Origin: Oscillospiraceae bacterium
GTDB taxonomy: Bacteria > Bacillota > Clostridia > Oscillospirales > Oscillospiraceae
NCBI GenBank assembly: GCA_902783035.1
Contig: CACZPK010000059.1
Location: 1-64,000, forward strand
Direction of reading: 5' to 3'
Length of the DNA: 64,000 nt
Numbering within the stretch: position 1 is the first letter of the stretch; the number at the start of each line of letters is the position of its first letter. Under the pieces are notes generated by a model. The model saw only the letters and a list, made by a program, of their open reading frames with translations, ran no database searches and was not told the origin of the DNA. A program made the translations under genes and the position numbers. Positions 33,289 to 41,398 of the stretch are shown here, piece by piece.

Positions 33289-34994
33289 TCCTGTGTCTCC
33301 CCAGTGTACTTGTGGTGCAGCAGCTCATGACGGCGCGTGTTCAGGTCTTCTTCGTACATTGTGTTGAGCACTGGGTTGCGCTCCGCACGTTTGAACATTG
33401 CGCTGCGGTCGATCTCATACAGACCCTCGCCGCGACGCAACTTGCCGGACATCAGCGCATAAGGTTGTCCCGCGCCGCCCACGCAGCCGGTGCGGCAGCT
33501 CATGACCTCGATCAGGTCGACCTGCACCTCGCCCGCCTCAACCTGATCAAGCAGCTTGGCGGCATTGGCCAGCCCGTTCGCCACGGCGACGCGCACCTCG
33601 CGCTCGCCAATCTGCACAGTGGCGAAACGAACGGGGTCGGAGCCGCGCAGACCACAGTGCTGGATCATGCGCAGGGCATTTTTGGACTTGTCCGGCAGGC
33701 AGTAGCGAACCACGGCCTCTGCGACGCCGCCCGTCGTGCCAAAGATCTCTGCGGCGCCGGAGCCCATGCCGAACGGCAAATCGGGGGATTCCTTCTCCAG
33801 CTTCGTGAAGTGGATGCCGGACTCCTTGATCATCTTGATGACCTCCTGCGTGGTAAGCACGAGATCGACGTTCGGCACGCCGAAGCGTGTGAACTCGGGA
33901 CGCGCGGCCTCCATCTTCTTCGCCGTACAGGGCATGATCGCAATGTGATACGTCGTGCGTCCGTCTTCCTTGTCCTTCTCCAAATAGCGGTCCTTGAGCA
34001 CGGTGGCAAACATCTGCATGGGGGAGAGGGCGGAAGAGAGGTTCTTCAGGAACTGCGGGCGCTCCTGCTCCACATAGCGCACCCACGCTGGGCAGCAGGA
34101 GGTCATCAGCGGCAGATTCTCGCCGGATTCCAAACGGCGCAGGAACTCGTCGCCTTCCTCACGTACAGTGAGATCAGCGCCGAAAATGGTGTCATACACC
34201 TCGTCCGCACCCATGATTTTCAGCGCCGTGACAAGCTGATCGAGCACGTTTGTCCCCTTGGGGTAACCATACGCTTCGCCGACGGCAACGCGCACAGCGG
34301 GCGCGATCTGGATGACGACGCGCTTGTTGGGATCGTGCAGCGCCTTCCATGCAAGACCGATTTCGTTTTTGATCGTGATTGCGCCGGTGGTGCACACTGC
34401 CGAACACTGGCCGCAGCTGACGCAATGCGTATCCTTGAGCTTTGCGTCGTTCGTTGTCGCAATGCGCAGGTCGGGGCCGCGCCCGACGAAATGCAGGATA
34501 CCCATGCCCTGCACCTCGTGGCACACGCGCACACAGTCGCCGCAGAGGATACATTTGTTCATGTCCACGCTGATCGCCTTCGACGAATGGTCCTCTTCAT
34601 AATGGGGACGCGTATCGGGGAAACGGATGTCGTGGATACCGAAACGCATGGCCATCTCCTGCAGACGGCAGTCGGTGTTCTTTGCACAGGTGGTGCAGTC
34701 GCGGCAGTGCGCCGAGAGGATCAGCTCCAGAATCGTGCGCCGGTAACGCAGCAGGCGAGAGGTGTTCGTGCGGATCTTCAGGCCGTCGCGCGGCGCCATC
34801 TGGCACGCTGCCTCGATCTCGCCCTTTTCGTCCTCCACCATGCACATACGGCATGCGCCGTAAACCGACAGATCGGAGTGGAAGCAGAAGTTCGGCATCT
34901 CAACGCCTGCCTTCTGGCAGACCTCCAGCACGCTTTTCTGATTGTCGTCAAACTCCACGCGGATGTTATCCACGTACATGATGCCGTTACTCAT
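33285..34994 (-). CDS. hydA: [FeFe]-hydrogenase catalytic subunit (HydA/HndD-like)
   Basis: Hydrogenase of 569 aa that makes or uses H2. It has an N-terminal [2Fe-2S] domain (CFHSDLSVYGACRMC), a His-Cys3 cluster site (HCRDCTTCAKNTDC), two [4Fe-4S] ferredoxin sites (CILCGDCVRVCHE, CVSCGQCSAVC) and the H-cluster domain: L1 TSCCPAW at 298-304, L2 MPCTAKK at 354-360 and L3 EVMSCRTGCVGGAGQP at 496-511. L3 differs from the usual MACPGGC-x2-GGGQP, though both cysteines remain. The ATG at 34994 has GAGGAGGTGG upstream and overlaps the previous gene by 8 nt. The C-terminal small-subunit-like tail is present (RAERNPVLNTMYEE). Confidence 0.95.
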   Translation of the reverse strand: MSNGIMYVDNIRVEFDDNQKSVLEVCQKAGVEMPNFCFHSDLSVYGACRMCMVEDEKGEIEAACQMAPRDGLKIRTNTSRLLRYRRTILELILSAHCRDCTTCAKNTDCRLQEMAMRFGIHDIRFPDTRPHYEEDHSSKAISVDMNKCILCGDCVRVCHEVQGMGILHFVGRGPDLRIATTNDAKLKDTHCVSCGQCSAVCTTGAITIKNEIGLAWKALHDPNKRVVIQIAPAVRVAVGEAYGYPKGTNVLDQLVTALKIMGADEVYDTIFGADLTVREEGDEFLRRLESGENLPLMTSCCPAWVRYVEQERPQFLKNLSSALSPMQMFATVLKDRYLEKDKEDGRTTYHIAIMPCTAKKMEAARPEFTRFGVPNVDLVLTTQEVIKMIKESGIHFTKLEKESPDLPFGMGSGAAEIFGTTGGVAEAVVRYCLPDKSKNALRMIQHCGLRGSDPVRFATVQIGEREVRVAVANGLANAAKLLDQVEAGEVQVDLIEVMSCRTGCVGGAGQPYALMSGKLRRGEGLYEIDRSAMFKRAERNPVLNTMYEEDLNTRRHELLHHKYTGETQE

Positions 34995-35781
34995 CGTCAA
35001 CCACCTCCTCAATCGCGCCAAAGGCGCACAATTCCATGCAGGTATAGCATTTGACGCACTTGGACTGATCAATCGAAAACGGGCTTTTCAGCACGCCCGA
35101 GATTGCCTCGGCATGGCAAGAACGCGCGCAGCGCGAGCAGCCTTTGCACTTGTTCGGGTCAATGACAACGTGCTTGCGGTCATACGCGACGCCGTCGCCG
35201 GGAGCGATGGGCAGGCGCTTTTCCTTCTCGCACAGGGGGCAGTGTCCGTCCAAATGGTTCTGGAAGTCGTCCGCGAATGCGATCGACGCGATGTTCATTG
35301 TCGAGGCGCTGCCCTTGCCGAGCGCACAAAACGCCGTCATGTGGACGACCTCGCCCAGCTCAAGCATCATGCCCGTGTCGGCGTCGTTGGAGCGATACTC
35401 CAGCAGGTCGCCGCACAGCTCTGCCATGCGCTTTGTACCCTCACGGCAGGAGACGCACTTGCCGCAAAAGTCCGCCTGGGTCGCGCGCAGAAAGCTATAG
35501 GTTACGTCGACCATGCAGCGGTCTTCGTCCAGCACGGTGATCACGCCGTCGCCGCGGCGGCAGCCCCACGGCGCAAGCGTCTTGAAATCCAGCGGCAGGT
35601 CGAGCTGATCCGCCGTCACCAGACCGCCGGAGGCGCCGCCGATCTGCATCGCCTTGAACGCCTTGCCATTCGCCATGCCGCCGCCGAGTTCTTCCACAAT
35701 CTGACGCAACGTTGTGCCCTTTTCGACCGCGATGCGGCCAGGACGGGCTACGTCACCTTTGAGCAAATAGGTTTGAGACAT
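34987..35781 (-). CDS. Short NuoF/HydB-like Fe-S protein lacking the NADH/FMN domain
   Basis: 264-aa protein that matches only the C-terminal half of NuoF/HydB: an SLBB domain (residues 15-75), the 4Fe-4S helical domain with CGKCVSCREGTKRM near residue 106, then a two-cluster ferredoxin (CKGCSRCARSCH, CVKCYTCMELC). The N-terminal thioredoxin-like domain and the FMN/NADH Rossmann domain are missing, and no upstream sequence encodes them. It overlaps hydA by 8 nt. So this hydrogenase probably passes electrons by ferredoxin-like clusters only and is not a standard NADH-bifurcating HydABC. Confidence 0.85.
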   Translation of the reverse strand: MSQTYLLKGDVARPGRIAVEKGTTLRQIVEELGGGMANGKAFKAMQIGGASGGLVTADQLDLPLDFKTLAPWGCRRGDGVITVLDEDRCMVDVTYSFLRATQADFCGKCVSCREGTKRMAELCGDLLEYRSNDADTGMMLELGEVVHMTAFCALGKGSASTMNIASIAFADDFQNHLDGHCPLCEKEKRLPIAPGDGVAYDRKHVVIDPNKCKGCSRCARSCHAEAISGVLKSPFSIDQSKCVKCYTCMELCAFGAIEEVVDDE

Positions 35782-35962
35782 TGTTATCCTCCATGTGCTG
35801 CTGTAAACAAATAATAAATAAGCCTTTGTCCGATATCCCGCGGATACGCCTTGTTCAGCAGAGCCCGCAAATTTCGTATCCTACACTCTAACATTTGCGC
35901 TGCAAAAAGTAAAGGGGCGGAATGTTGGAAAATGGCGCTTTTCCGGCTTTTTATTGTCAGAC

Positions 35963-35991
35963 TTGCCCAACGGCGGAAACTGTGGTAGAAT
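35963..35991 (+). promoter_or_regulatory. Promoter of the GH36 gene
   Basis: TTGCCC (35963-35968), 17 bp, TAGAAT (35986-35991); start codon at 36025. Confidence 0.65.
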
Positions 35992-36024
35992 AAACTCACG
36001 ATTATCAGCGGGGAGGCGGGGAAG

Positions 36025-37620
36025 ATGCTGTTCAACTACCGGATCGACATTTTCGAAGACGGCGAACCGAGTCTGATGCAGGGAAACTTCACGCTCGACG
36101 TGGGGGAAAAGCGCGTCGTGTGCCATCTGCCGAAGGGGCATTTACAGTCCGTCACGGCAAGCACGCCGCTGCACATCGCCGAAGGCGAGAAAGTATTTAT
36201 GAACGGCTACCAGTCGCGGACGTACTGCCCGGAGTACGCGGCGAAGGATGTCCTGCGTCCGCGCGGGCCGCTGCCGAAGTGGATGGTCGATAAATTCCGC
36301 CTTGACCGCAGCGGCGATTATCATTTCGTGGACTATCCGGCGAAACCCGGCCTGTTTCACGGCTTTTCCTACTGCTATTTCCGCTATCACGATACATACC
36401 GCCTCATCGCTTCTCTTGATGAGCGCCCGGGCTATACCATTTTTCGCTACGACGCGGGAAAAGGCGAGCTGACCGTAGAGCGTGACTGTGCCGGATTGCG
36501 CTGCAACGGCGACTTTCATGCCTTCGACCTGCTCTATGCCGTCGGGACCGAGGATGAGGTATTCGACGCGTGGTTCGATGCACTGGGCGTACATGCGCGC
36601 ACGGCGGAGCAGCTTGCGGGCTATACGAGCCGTTACGTTCCTTATCAGGGAATCAACGAAAAGACAATACGTGACGACCTCGCGGGCTGCGTGGACCAGC
36701 TGGAGGGAGGCGATCTGTTTGAGATCGACGACGGCTGGCAGACCTGCGTGGGCGACTGGATGAGAGGTTCTGTGACGCGGTTCCCCAGTGGTATGAAAGC
36801 GTCGGCGGATGCCATTCACCAAAAGGGAATGCGCGCAGGGCTGTGGCTTGCACCCTTTGTGGCGCAGGAAGGTTCGGCGCTGCTGCGCGAGCATCCGGAC
36901 TGGTTTTTGCAGCGCGACGGGAAACCCTGGGCGTGCGGCGGCAAGTGGGGTGGGATCTACGCGTTGGATTTTGACCACCCCGCCGCCCGAGGATACCTTT
37001 CCGATGTGTTCTATCGCGTGCTGGAGGAGTGGGGGTTCGACGTTGTGAAGCTCGACTGCCTCTATGCCGCCGCACCGTTCGGCAGCGAGGATGAAAGCCG
37101 TGCGGCGCGAATGACACGCGCGCTGGAACTGCTGCGTTCCCTGTGCGGATATAAGCCGATCATTGCCTGCGCCGTGCCGCTTATGCCGGCATTCGGCGTG
37201 GTGGAATACTGCCGTGTGGGCTGCGATGTGACGACGGATTGGGACGATAAGCCGTGGCGCCGCTTGCTCCATCGGGAGCGGCCATCCACACGCCAGGCGG
37301 TTTCCAACGCGGTGTTCCGCCGCGCACTCAACGGCCGTGCGTTTCTGCTTGACCCCGACGCCTTCTTCCTGCGCGAGGAAGGGGTGCACCTGACGAAGCG
37401 GCAGCGTGACATGCTTGCTGCTTTTGATGCGGTCATCGGCGGCGTGTTTCTGCATGCGGATGACATGTCGCGCTATCCGCAGCAGGTGCGTGAGCGCTAT
37501 TGCGCGGTGCGGCGCATGCGCGGTGCGCGGGAGGTGCAGGTAGAGACGGACGGGAAGTGGCTGTTGCACTGCGAACTGGACGGCCAGCCCTGTGAACTGC
37601 CGATGGATGATCTGCCATAA
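36025..37620 (+). CDS. Glycoside hydrolase family 36-type alpha-galactosidase
   Basis: Intracellular glycosidase of 531 aa (no signal peptide), shorter than many GH36 enzymes because the N-terminal beta domain is reduced. The barrel shows FEIDDGWQTCVGDW near residue 235, GLWLAPFVA near 275, the nucleophile in DVVKLDCLYAA near 340 and the acid/base aspartate in CRVGCDVTTDWDD near 400. It would release alpha-galactose from oligosaccharides such as melibiose or raffinose, though the exact glycoside is not proven. GGGGAGG precedes the ATG. No transporter gene is adjacent. Confidence 0.88.
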   Translation: MLFNYRIDIFEDGEPSLMQGNFTLDVGEKRVVCHLPKGHLQSVTASTPLHIAEGEKVFMNGYQSRTYCPEYAAKDVLRPRGPLPKWMVDKFRLDRSGDYHFVDYPAKPGLFHGFSYCYFRYHDTYRLIASLDERPGYTIFRYDAGKGELTVERDCAGLRCNGDFHAFDLLYAVGTEDEVFDAWFDALGVHARTAEQLAGYTSRYVPYQGINEKTIRDDLAGCVDQLEGGDLFEIDDGWQTCVGDWMRGSVTRFPSGMKASADAIHQKGMRAGLWLAPFVAQEGSALLREHPDWFLQRDGKPWACGGKWGGIYALDFDHPAARGYLSDVFYRVLEEWGFDVVKLDCLYAAAPFGSEDESRAARMTRALELLRSLCGYKPIIACAVPLMPAFGVVEYCRVGCDVTTDWDDKPWRRLLHRERPSTRQAVSNAVFRRALNGRAFLLDPDAFFLREEGVHLTKRQRDMLAAFDAVIGGVFLHADDMSRYPQQVRERYCAVRRMRGAREVQVETDGKWLLHCELDGQPCELPMDDLP

Positions 37621-37634
37621 TGATGGATACAAGG

Positions 37635-37667
37635 AAATGGGCACTGCCGCAACGGCAGTGCCCATTT
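37635..37667. terminator. Bidirectional terminator between the GH36 and GGDEF genes
   Basis: Perfect 15-bp stem AAATGGGCACTGCCG / CGGCAGTGCCCATTT with loop CAA; it serves two convergent genes. Confidence 0.88.
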
Positions 37668-37680
37668 AAAATTGAACGAT

Positions 37681-39417
37681 TCAGCGCACGGAGCCTTCCT
37701 TGAGCTTGCGCTTGTATTCGTACATCTCGTTGTCGGCACGCTGGAAGACGTCGGAAACCTTGGCGTCGACACCGGAGAGGTATTCCGACATGCCGGTGGC
37801 GATCACGGGGGAGACATTCGCACGCAGGTTGTCCAGCACCCGCTCGCGCAGCTGCTCAAACAGCGTTTCCCGGTTTTTGTAATCCTGCCCCGTCAGGACG
37901 ACGACAAACTCGTCGCCGCCGATACGGTAGACCGGGCTGTGGGCGTACACCTCGCATACCAGCTTGCCTGCCGCCTTGATGCACTCGTCGCCCGCCTTGT
38001 GGCCGAGCGTGTCGTTGATGCGCTTGAGATTGTTCAGATCACACACGACGAGCGCAAAGGACAGGATCGCGCCGACGTTGATATTGGCCTGCAGCGACTT
38101 TTCATTTTCCTGATAGGCGTTTTTGTTCTTCGTGCCGGTCAGTTTGTCCGTACGCGCCAGCTCATTTGCCGACGTCAGGGCGCGCACCTGCTCGTCGATA
38201 TTTTCCACACAGAACAGCAGGTGGCGATGGTCATGGGTATACATCGCCAAGAGACGGACGTAAACGGGAAGCTCGTTTTGCAAGAGACGGTATTCAATGT
38301 GGCGGACGGTGGGAAACTGCAAACCGTCCAGAAGAAGCGCCTTGTTGAAAAAGGCGTGGAGCATCATACGGTCGTCGGAATAGACCATCCGGTCGATGTC
38401 CCGCTTGGCGCATTCAAAGAAGTCGCTGCCTTCGGCGGGCGACTCCAGCCGTTCCTGCAGGTCCGAAGAGGTGAACTGGACATACGACTCCGTCACGGTG
38501 TCAACATAGTAGATTTTGTCATAATGCTCGGCGAGGCGCTCGGCAATCTGAGAGAAGGTGACGTTGGACGCCTGCGTCCGGCGCAGCTCCTCTTCGCGTG
38601 AGATCTCGTCATTGATGTTCTCCACGCACATGATGACGTGCTTGTGGTCGCTCGCCCACATGTCAAAACGGCGGCAGTGCATGGTCTCGCCACCGATGAT
38701 CAGACGATAGTTGAAGGTGCAGGTCGTATTGTTCTCTAGATTCTTCAGCAGCACGTCCTTGCGCCACAGCGCTTCGACCTGCGAGAGATCGTCGGGGTGG
38801 ACGAAGCGGTCGACATTCTTTTTCGACTCTGTGAAAAAGTCATCACCCTCGGGAGGAACGTGCATTTTCTGATACGTGTCCCGGAAGGAAAACTCGATGT
38901 AGTGATCGGTTTCCATATTGATGTAGTACAATGAGTCGTAATGCTCTGCCATGCCCAGCGCGAGCTGGTTGAAAATTTCGCGTTCACGCTGCAGCTTGGC
39001 GCGTTCCTGACGCTCGCGGACGCTCTGGTCCACGTTGATGACACCGAGAACGAAATAGTCGCCGCCCGACTTGCCGCCGCGGATCAGGCGCAGCATGTGC
39101 CAAACCGGCTGGCCGTCGATCATCAGGCGGTAAGTGATGCTTTGCATGGTGCCGCTCTTCATCTCGCTGAGCAGTTTTTCCTTCTGCATGTCGGAAAAGA
39201 AAATATGCTTGTCCTCTTCATAGACGACCTTGTCCGCATCGCGCACAAGATTTTTGAAAAAGTCGTCGCCGCCCTCCTCCAGCTGGAGGGAGCGGAATTT
39301 GGAATCGATGGAATAATACTGATAGGCGTTTGTGACGGCGTCGATGTAATACACGCTGGTGTAGTCGATCAAAAGCGCTTCTGCTATCTTCTGGAATATC
39401 ACGTTGTTTTCGGCCAT
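37681..39417 (-). CDS. Diguanylate cyclase (GGDEF) with three PAS-like sensor modules
   Basis: Cytoplasmic signalling protein of 578 aa. Three related N-terminal modules each begin like IAEALLIDYTSVYYIDAVT / LGMAEHYDSLYYINMET / IAERLAEHYDKIYYVDTVT, and each ends in a ligand-domain strand set. The GGDEF domain follows, with DKLTGTKNKNAY, DLNNLKRINDTLGHKAGD and the intact active site RIGGDEF. It should make cyclic di-GMP. ATG 39417 has GGAGGG upstream. Its promoter at 39490-39517 is 140 bp from the left recombination junction, just outside the invertible segment. Confidence 0.9.
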   Translation of the reverse strand: MAENNVIFQKIAEALLIDYTSVYYIDAVTNAYQYYSIDSKFRSLQLEEGGDDFFKNLVRDADKVVYEEDKHIFFSDMQKEKLLSEMKSGTMQSITYRLMIDGQPVWHMLRLIRGGKSGGDYFVLGVINVDQSVRERQERAKLQREREIFNQLALGMAEHYDSLYYINMETDHYIEFSFRDTYQKMHVPPEGDDFFTESKKNVDRFVHPDDLSQVEALWRKDVLLKNLENNTTCTFNYRLIIGGETMHCRRFDMWASDHKHVIMCVENINDEISREEELRRTQASNVTFSQIAERLAEHYDKIYYVDTVTESYVQFTSSDLQERLESPAEGSDFFECAKRDIDRMVYSDDRMMLHAFFNKALLLDGLQFPTVRHIEYRLLQNELPVYVRLLAMYTHDHRHLLFCVENIDEQVRALTSANELARTDKLTGTKNKNAYQENEKSLQANINVGAILSFALVVCDLNNLKRINDTLGHKAGDECIKAAGKLVCEVYAHSPVYRIGGDEFVVVLTGQDYKNRETLFEQLRERVLDNLRANVSPVIATGMSEYLSGVDAKVSDVFQRADNEMYEYKRKLKEGSVR

Positions 39418-39489
39418 GATACCCTCCAAACCCGTCGGCGGTGAGTGCCGTGAGTATATGACGCTGTAATTACCCTTATATCACATTCT

Positions 39490-39517
39490 ATTATAACACA
39501 TATCAGAAATTTTGCAA
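39490..39517 (-). promoter_or_regulatory. Promoter of the GGDEF gene
   Basis: On the minus strand TTGCAA (39517-39512), 16 bp, TATAAT (39495-39490). Confidence 0.7.
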
Positions 39518-39655
39518 TCACCTATTTTAACGTCGCTCTCAGCATATTGCCATCACACTGCACGGGTGGCAAAAGGTGCCAAAAGTTTGGCGGGCCATAA
39601 TTCTGCATTATGGAGAATTTTGTGGGTCGTTCAGCCGTTAATGGTTATTCGCTTT

Positions 39656-39690
39656 AAGATGGTACAAGAACATCAAGGGAGGTTGGCGTC
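39656..39690 (+). other. Left recombination junction (attL/attR-like half site)
   Basis: Arm AAGATGG (39656-39662) ... GGGAGGTTGG (39677-39686) abuts the SASP C-terminal half, which starts in GGCGTC (39685-39690). The arm resembles the one at the right junction (46530-46558), in the same plus-strand orientation and with near-identical spacing. Crossover is probably in the shared GG-y-GT stretch. Confidence 0.7.
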
Positions 39691-39795
39691 AACCTCAAAA
39701 AGGGTTACAACGGCGACCTCACTTCCCGTGAGGCGGGTTCCGTCGGCGGCCAGATGGTCAAGAAGATGATCGAAAGTTACGAAAAGAATCTGTAA
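39685..39795 (+). pseudogene. SASP gene, detached C-terminal half
   Basis: Open frame encoding GVNLKKGYNGDLTSREAGS and then VGGQMVKKMIESYEKNL, the C-terminal half of an alpha/beta-type small acid-soluble spore protein (the signature LTSREAGSVGGQMVK is diagnostic). There is no start codon and no N-terminal half upstream; that half lies 6.9 kb away on the other strand (46651-46560). The natural SASP terminator still follows at 39817. SASPs coat and protect spore DNA. Confidence 0.92.
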
Positions 39796-39816
39796 TCTTT
39801 CCTGCACATTCCAACA

Positions 39817-39853
39817 AAGGGCGCTGCCGACCAGCAGCGCCCTTCGTTTTTTT
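39817..39853 (+). terminator. Terminator of the SASP gene
   Basis: AAGGGCGCTGC / GCAGCGCCCTT stem followed after CG by seven T. It directly follows the SASP C-terminal half, showing that this side keeps its original 3' context. Confidence 0.92.
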
Positions 39854-39855
39854 GA

Positions 39856-40218
39856 ACAACAGACTGCTCACACATTTTCGCACGGCGCAACGCTTTTTGC
39901 GCCGCGCGGATCGTAATGTTCTCGCCCTTGAAACGGCGGTGAAAAATGGTATAATTTCTGTGGACACCCGAGCGCGCTGTGGGGGGATCGGGAGGCGGAG
40001 ACGACCGCTGACCCGAAAATCCACGGTGCAGCCCTCGGAGGACGGACGCATCGAGATGCTTCGCGCAGACGACCACCGCATTCTCGGCATAAGCGATGGC
40101 GCGGATGCGGCAAGATTATTTGACATATCACACCGTTCTCGCAGCTCACGGTGTAAACCGGAGCGGTGACGTCAAAACCAGATGTAAGCTCAGAAAGACG
40201 GCTCGGAGGAGTACGTGA
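39856..40218. other. Intergenic stretch, no confident gene
   Basis: It contains a promoter-like pair at 39928-39955. A short plus-strand frame (RADDHRILGISDGADAARLF, about 40063-40140) looks protein-like but has no ribosome site and no recognisable family; it may be another fragment. Confidence 0.5.
39928..39955 (+). promoter_or_regulatory. Promoter-like sequence in the invertible segment
   Basis: TTGAAA (39928-39933), 16 bp, TATAAT (39950-39955). Its target would be the damaged cation-efflux gene at 40219. Confidence 0.5.
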
Positions 40219-40620
40219 ATGAAAAAAGAGGTCATGCGCGAAGAGCGCAGACTTGCGTTTTTGATGATCGCCTGGCGGATGCCTGAGATTTTCACTTCTC
40301 TGGCTGCAGCTGTTGCCAGCGCTTCCATGGCGGTGTGGTTGGAATTCGTGGAAAACGTCAGTGTCATGATTCCGGCGATACTGCTTGCGGTACTGTCGGG
40401 CAAGCTGAGACACAATCTCAAATACAGTTATAACTACGGGACGGGGAAGCTGGAGGCAATCACTGCCTTTGCCTGCGAGATATTCGATCTGACGGGGCTT
40501 TTCTGCATCCTTTTCTTCTCAATTCGCCAGTTTTTCCGCCCCAGCGGCGAGGAAAAGAAACTGGTTTTTGCATTGTGCATGAGTCTGGTGGGACTTGGGA
40601 TCGATGTTTTCCTGCTGCTG
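40219..40620 (+). pseudogene. Truncated cation diffusion facilitator (CDF) transporter
   Basis: About 134 codons match the N-terminal membrane part of a CDF metal exporter: helices starting AFLMIAWRMPEIFTSLAA, the loop YNYGTGKLEAITAF typical of the family, and FALCMSLVGLGIDVFLLL. The family continues with two more helices and a cytosolic domain, but here sequence similarity stops near 40620 and the frame drifts into noise up to 40755. A good ribosome site (CGGAGGAG) precedes the ATG. It seems to be the stump of a gene cut by a rearrangement. Confidence 0.7.
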
Positions 40621-40621
40621 C

Positions 40622-41310
40622 GGCAAAGACAGCTACTACATGATGGAGACCTATGTGACGAAGGCACAGGCAAAGGCGGAGGCGGAATTTCGCAATGCGT
40701 ACCTTGTGACGAGCCGCTATATCAAAAAGCATGGCATTTTAGAGAATCTCTTTGAAAAGAGGGGCAATGAACCGAGTCCCGCCGAGCTTTTGGCGGAGAT
40801 CGGCAAGCTTGAACCACCGGACAGCTCTCTTGGAGAACTGCTCCGGGAGATGCAGAAGAATCCGCCCTCCGAGGAGCAACTGAGCAAGGCTCTGACGCTG
40901 ATCTGAGCCGCCGCGATGCGATCCTGACGAACACGCGAGACAGCCTCAAAAAGATGGCAACCGGCAAGACGCCGTGCTTCTACCGCATGTTAAACGCGCT
41001 GGAGCGCTTTGCGAATGCGGACACGGAACCGACGCAGGATGAAAAAGCCGGCCTTGTGATCGCGCTGGGCGAGTATATCATGACCGACTGCTCACCGAAA
41101 AGCCGCGAGTTCAACAAGGAATGTTTCACACAGGCAATGTGTTCCGTCAAGGCGCTGTTGCCGGAAAAGGACTTTGAGAAGGTCGTGGAGCAAGTCAACA
41201 TAGATCGCTCGCCAAAGGTCAAGGCGGGAGATTTCGACGCTCCGGAGCCGGTCAAAGAGAAGACGCAGGAAGAACCGATACTGGAATTGACGCGGAAAAA
41301 TACGCAGTGA
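40622..41310 (+). pseudogene. Frameshifted fragment of an unidentified soluble protein
   Basis: Two frames read as one protein: first GKDSYYMMETYVTKAQAKAE to a stop at 40906, then DAILTNTRDSLKKMATGK to the stop at 41310. They join smoothly near 40895-40910 with a one-base shift. No start codon or ribosome site lies at the 5' end, which abuts the CDF stump. The product would be helical and charged with no motif I know. It looks like the 3' part of a gene fused to the CDF stump by a deletion. Confidence 0.55.
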
Positions 41311-41398
41311 CACGACCCTTGCTGCCTTCGGAACGATCCATGCGCGGCGACTGGACGATCATCTGCGGCGATGGCGTGAACAGCCGCAACACGACTGC

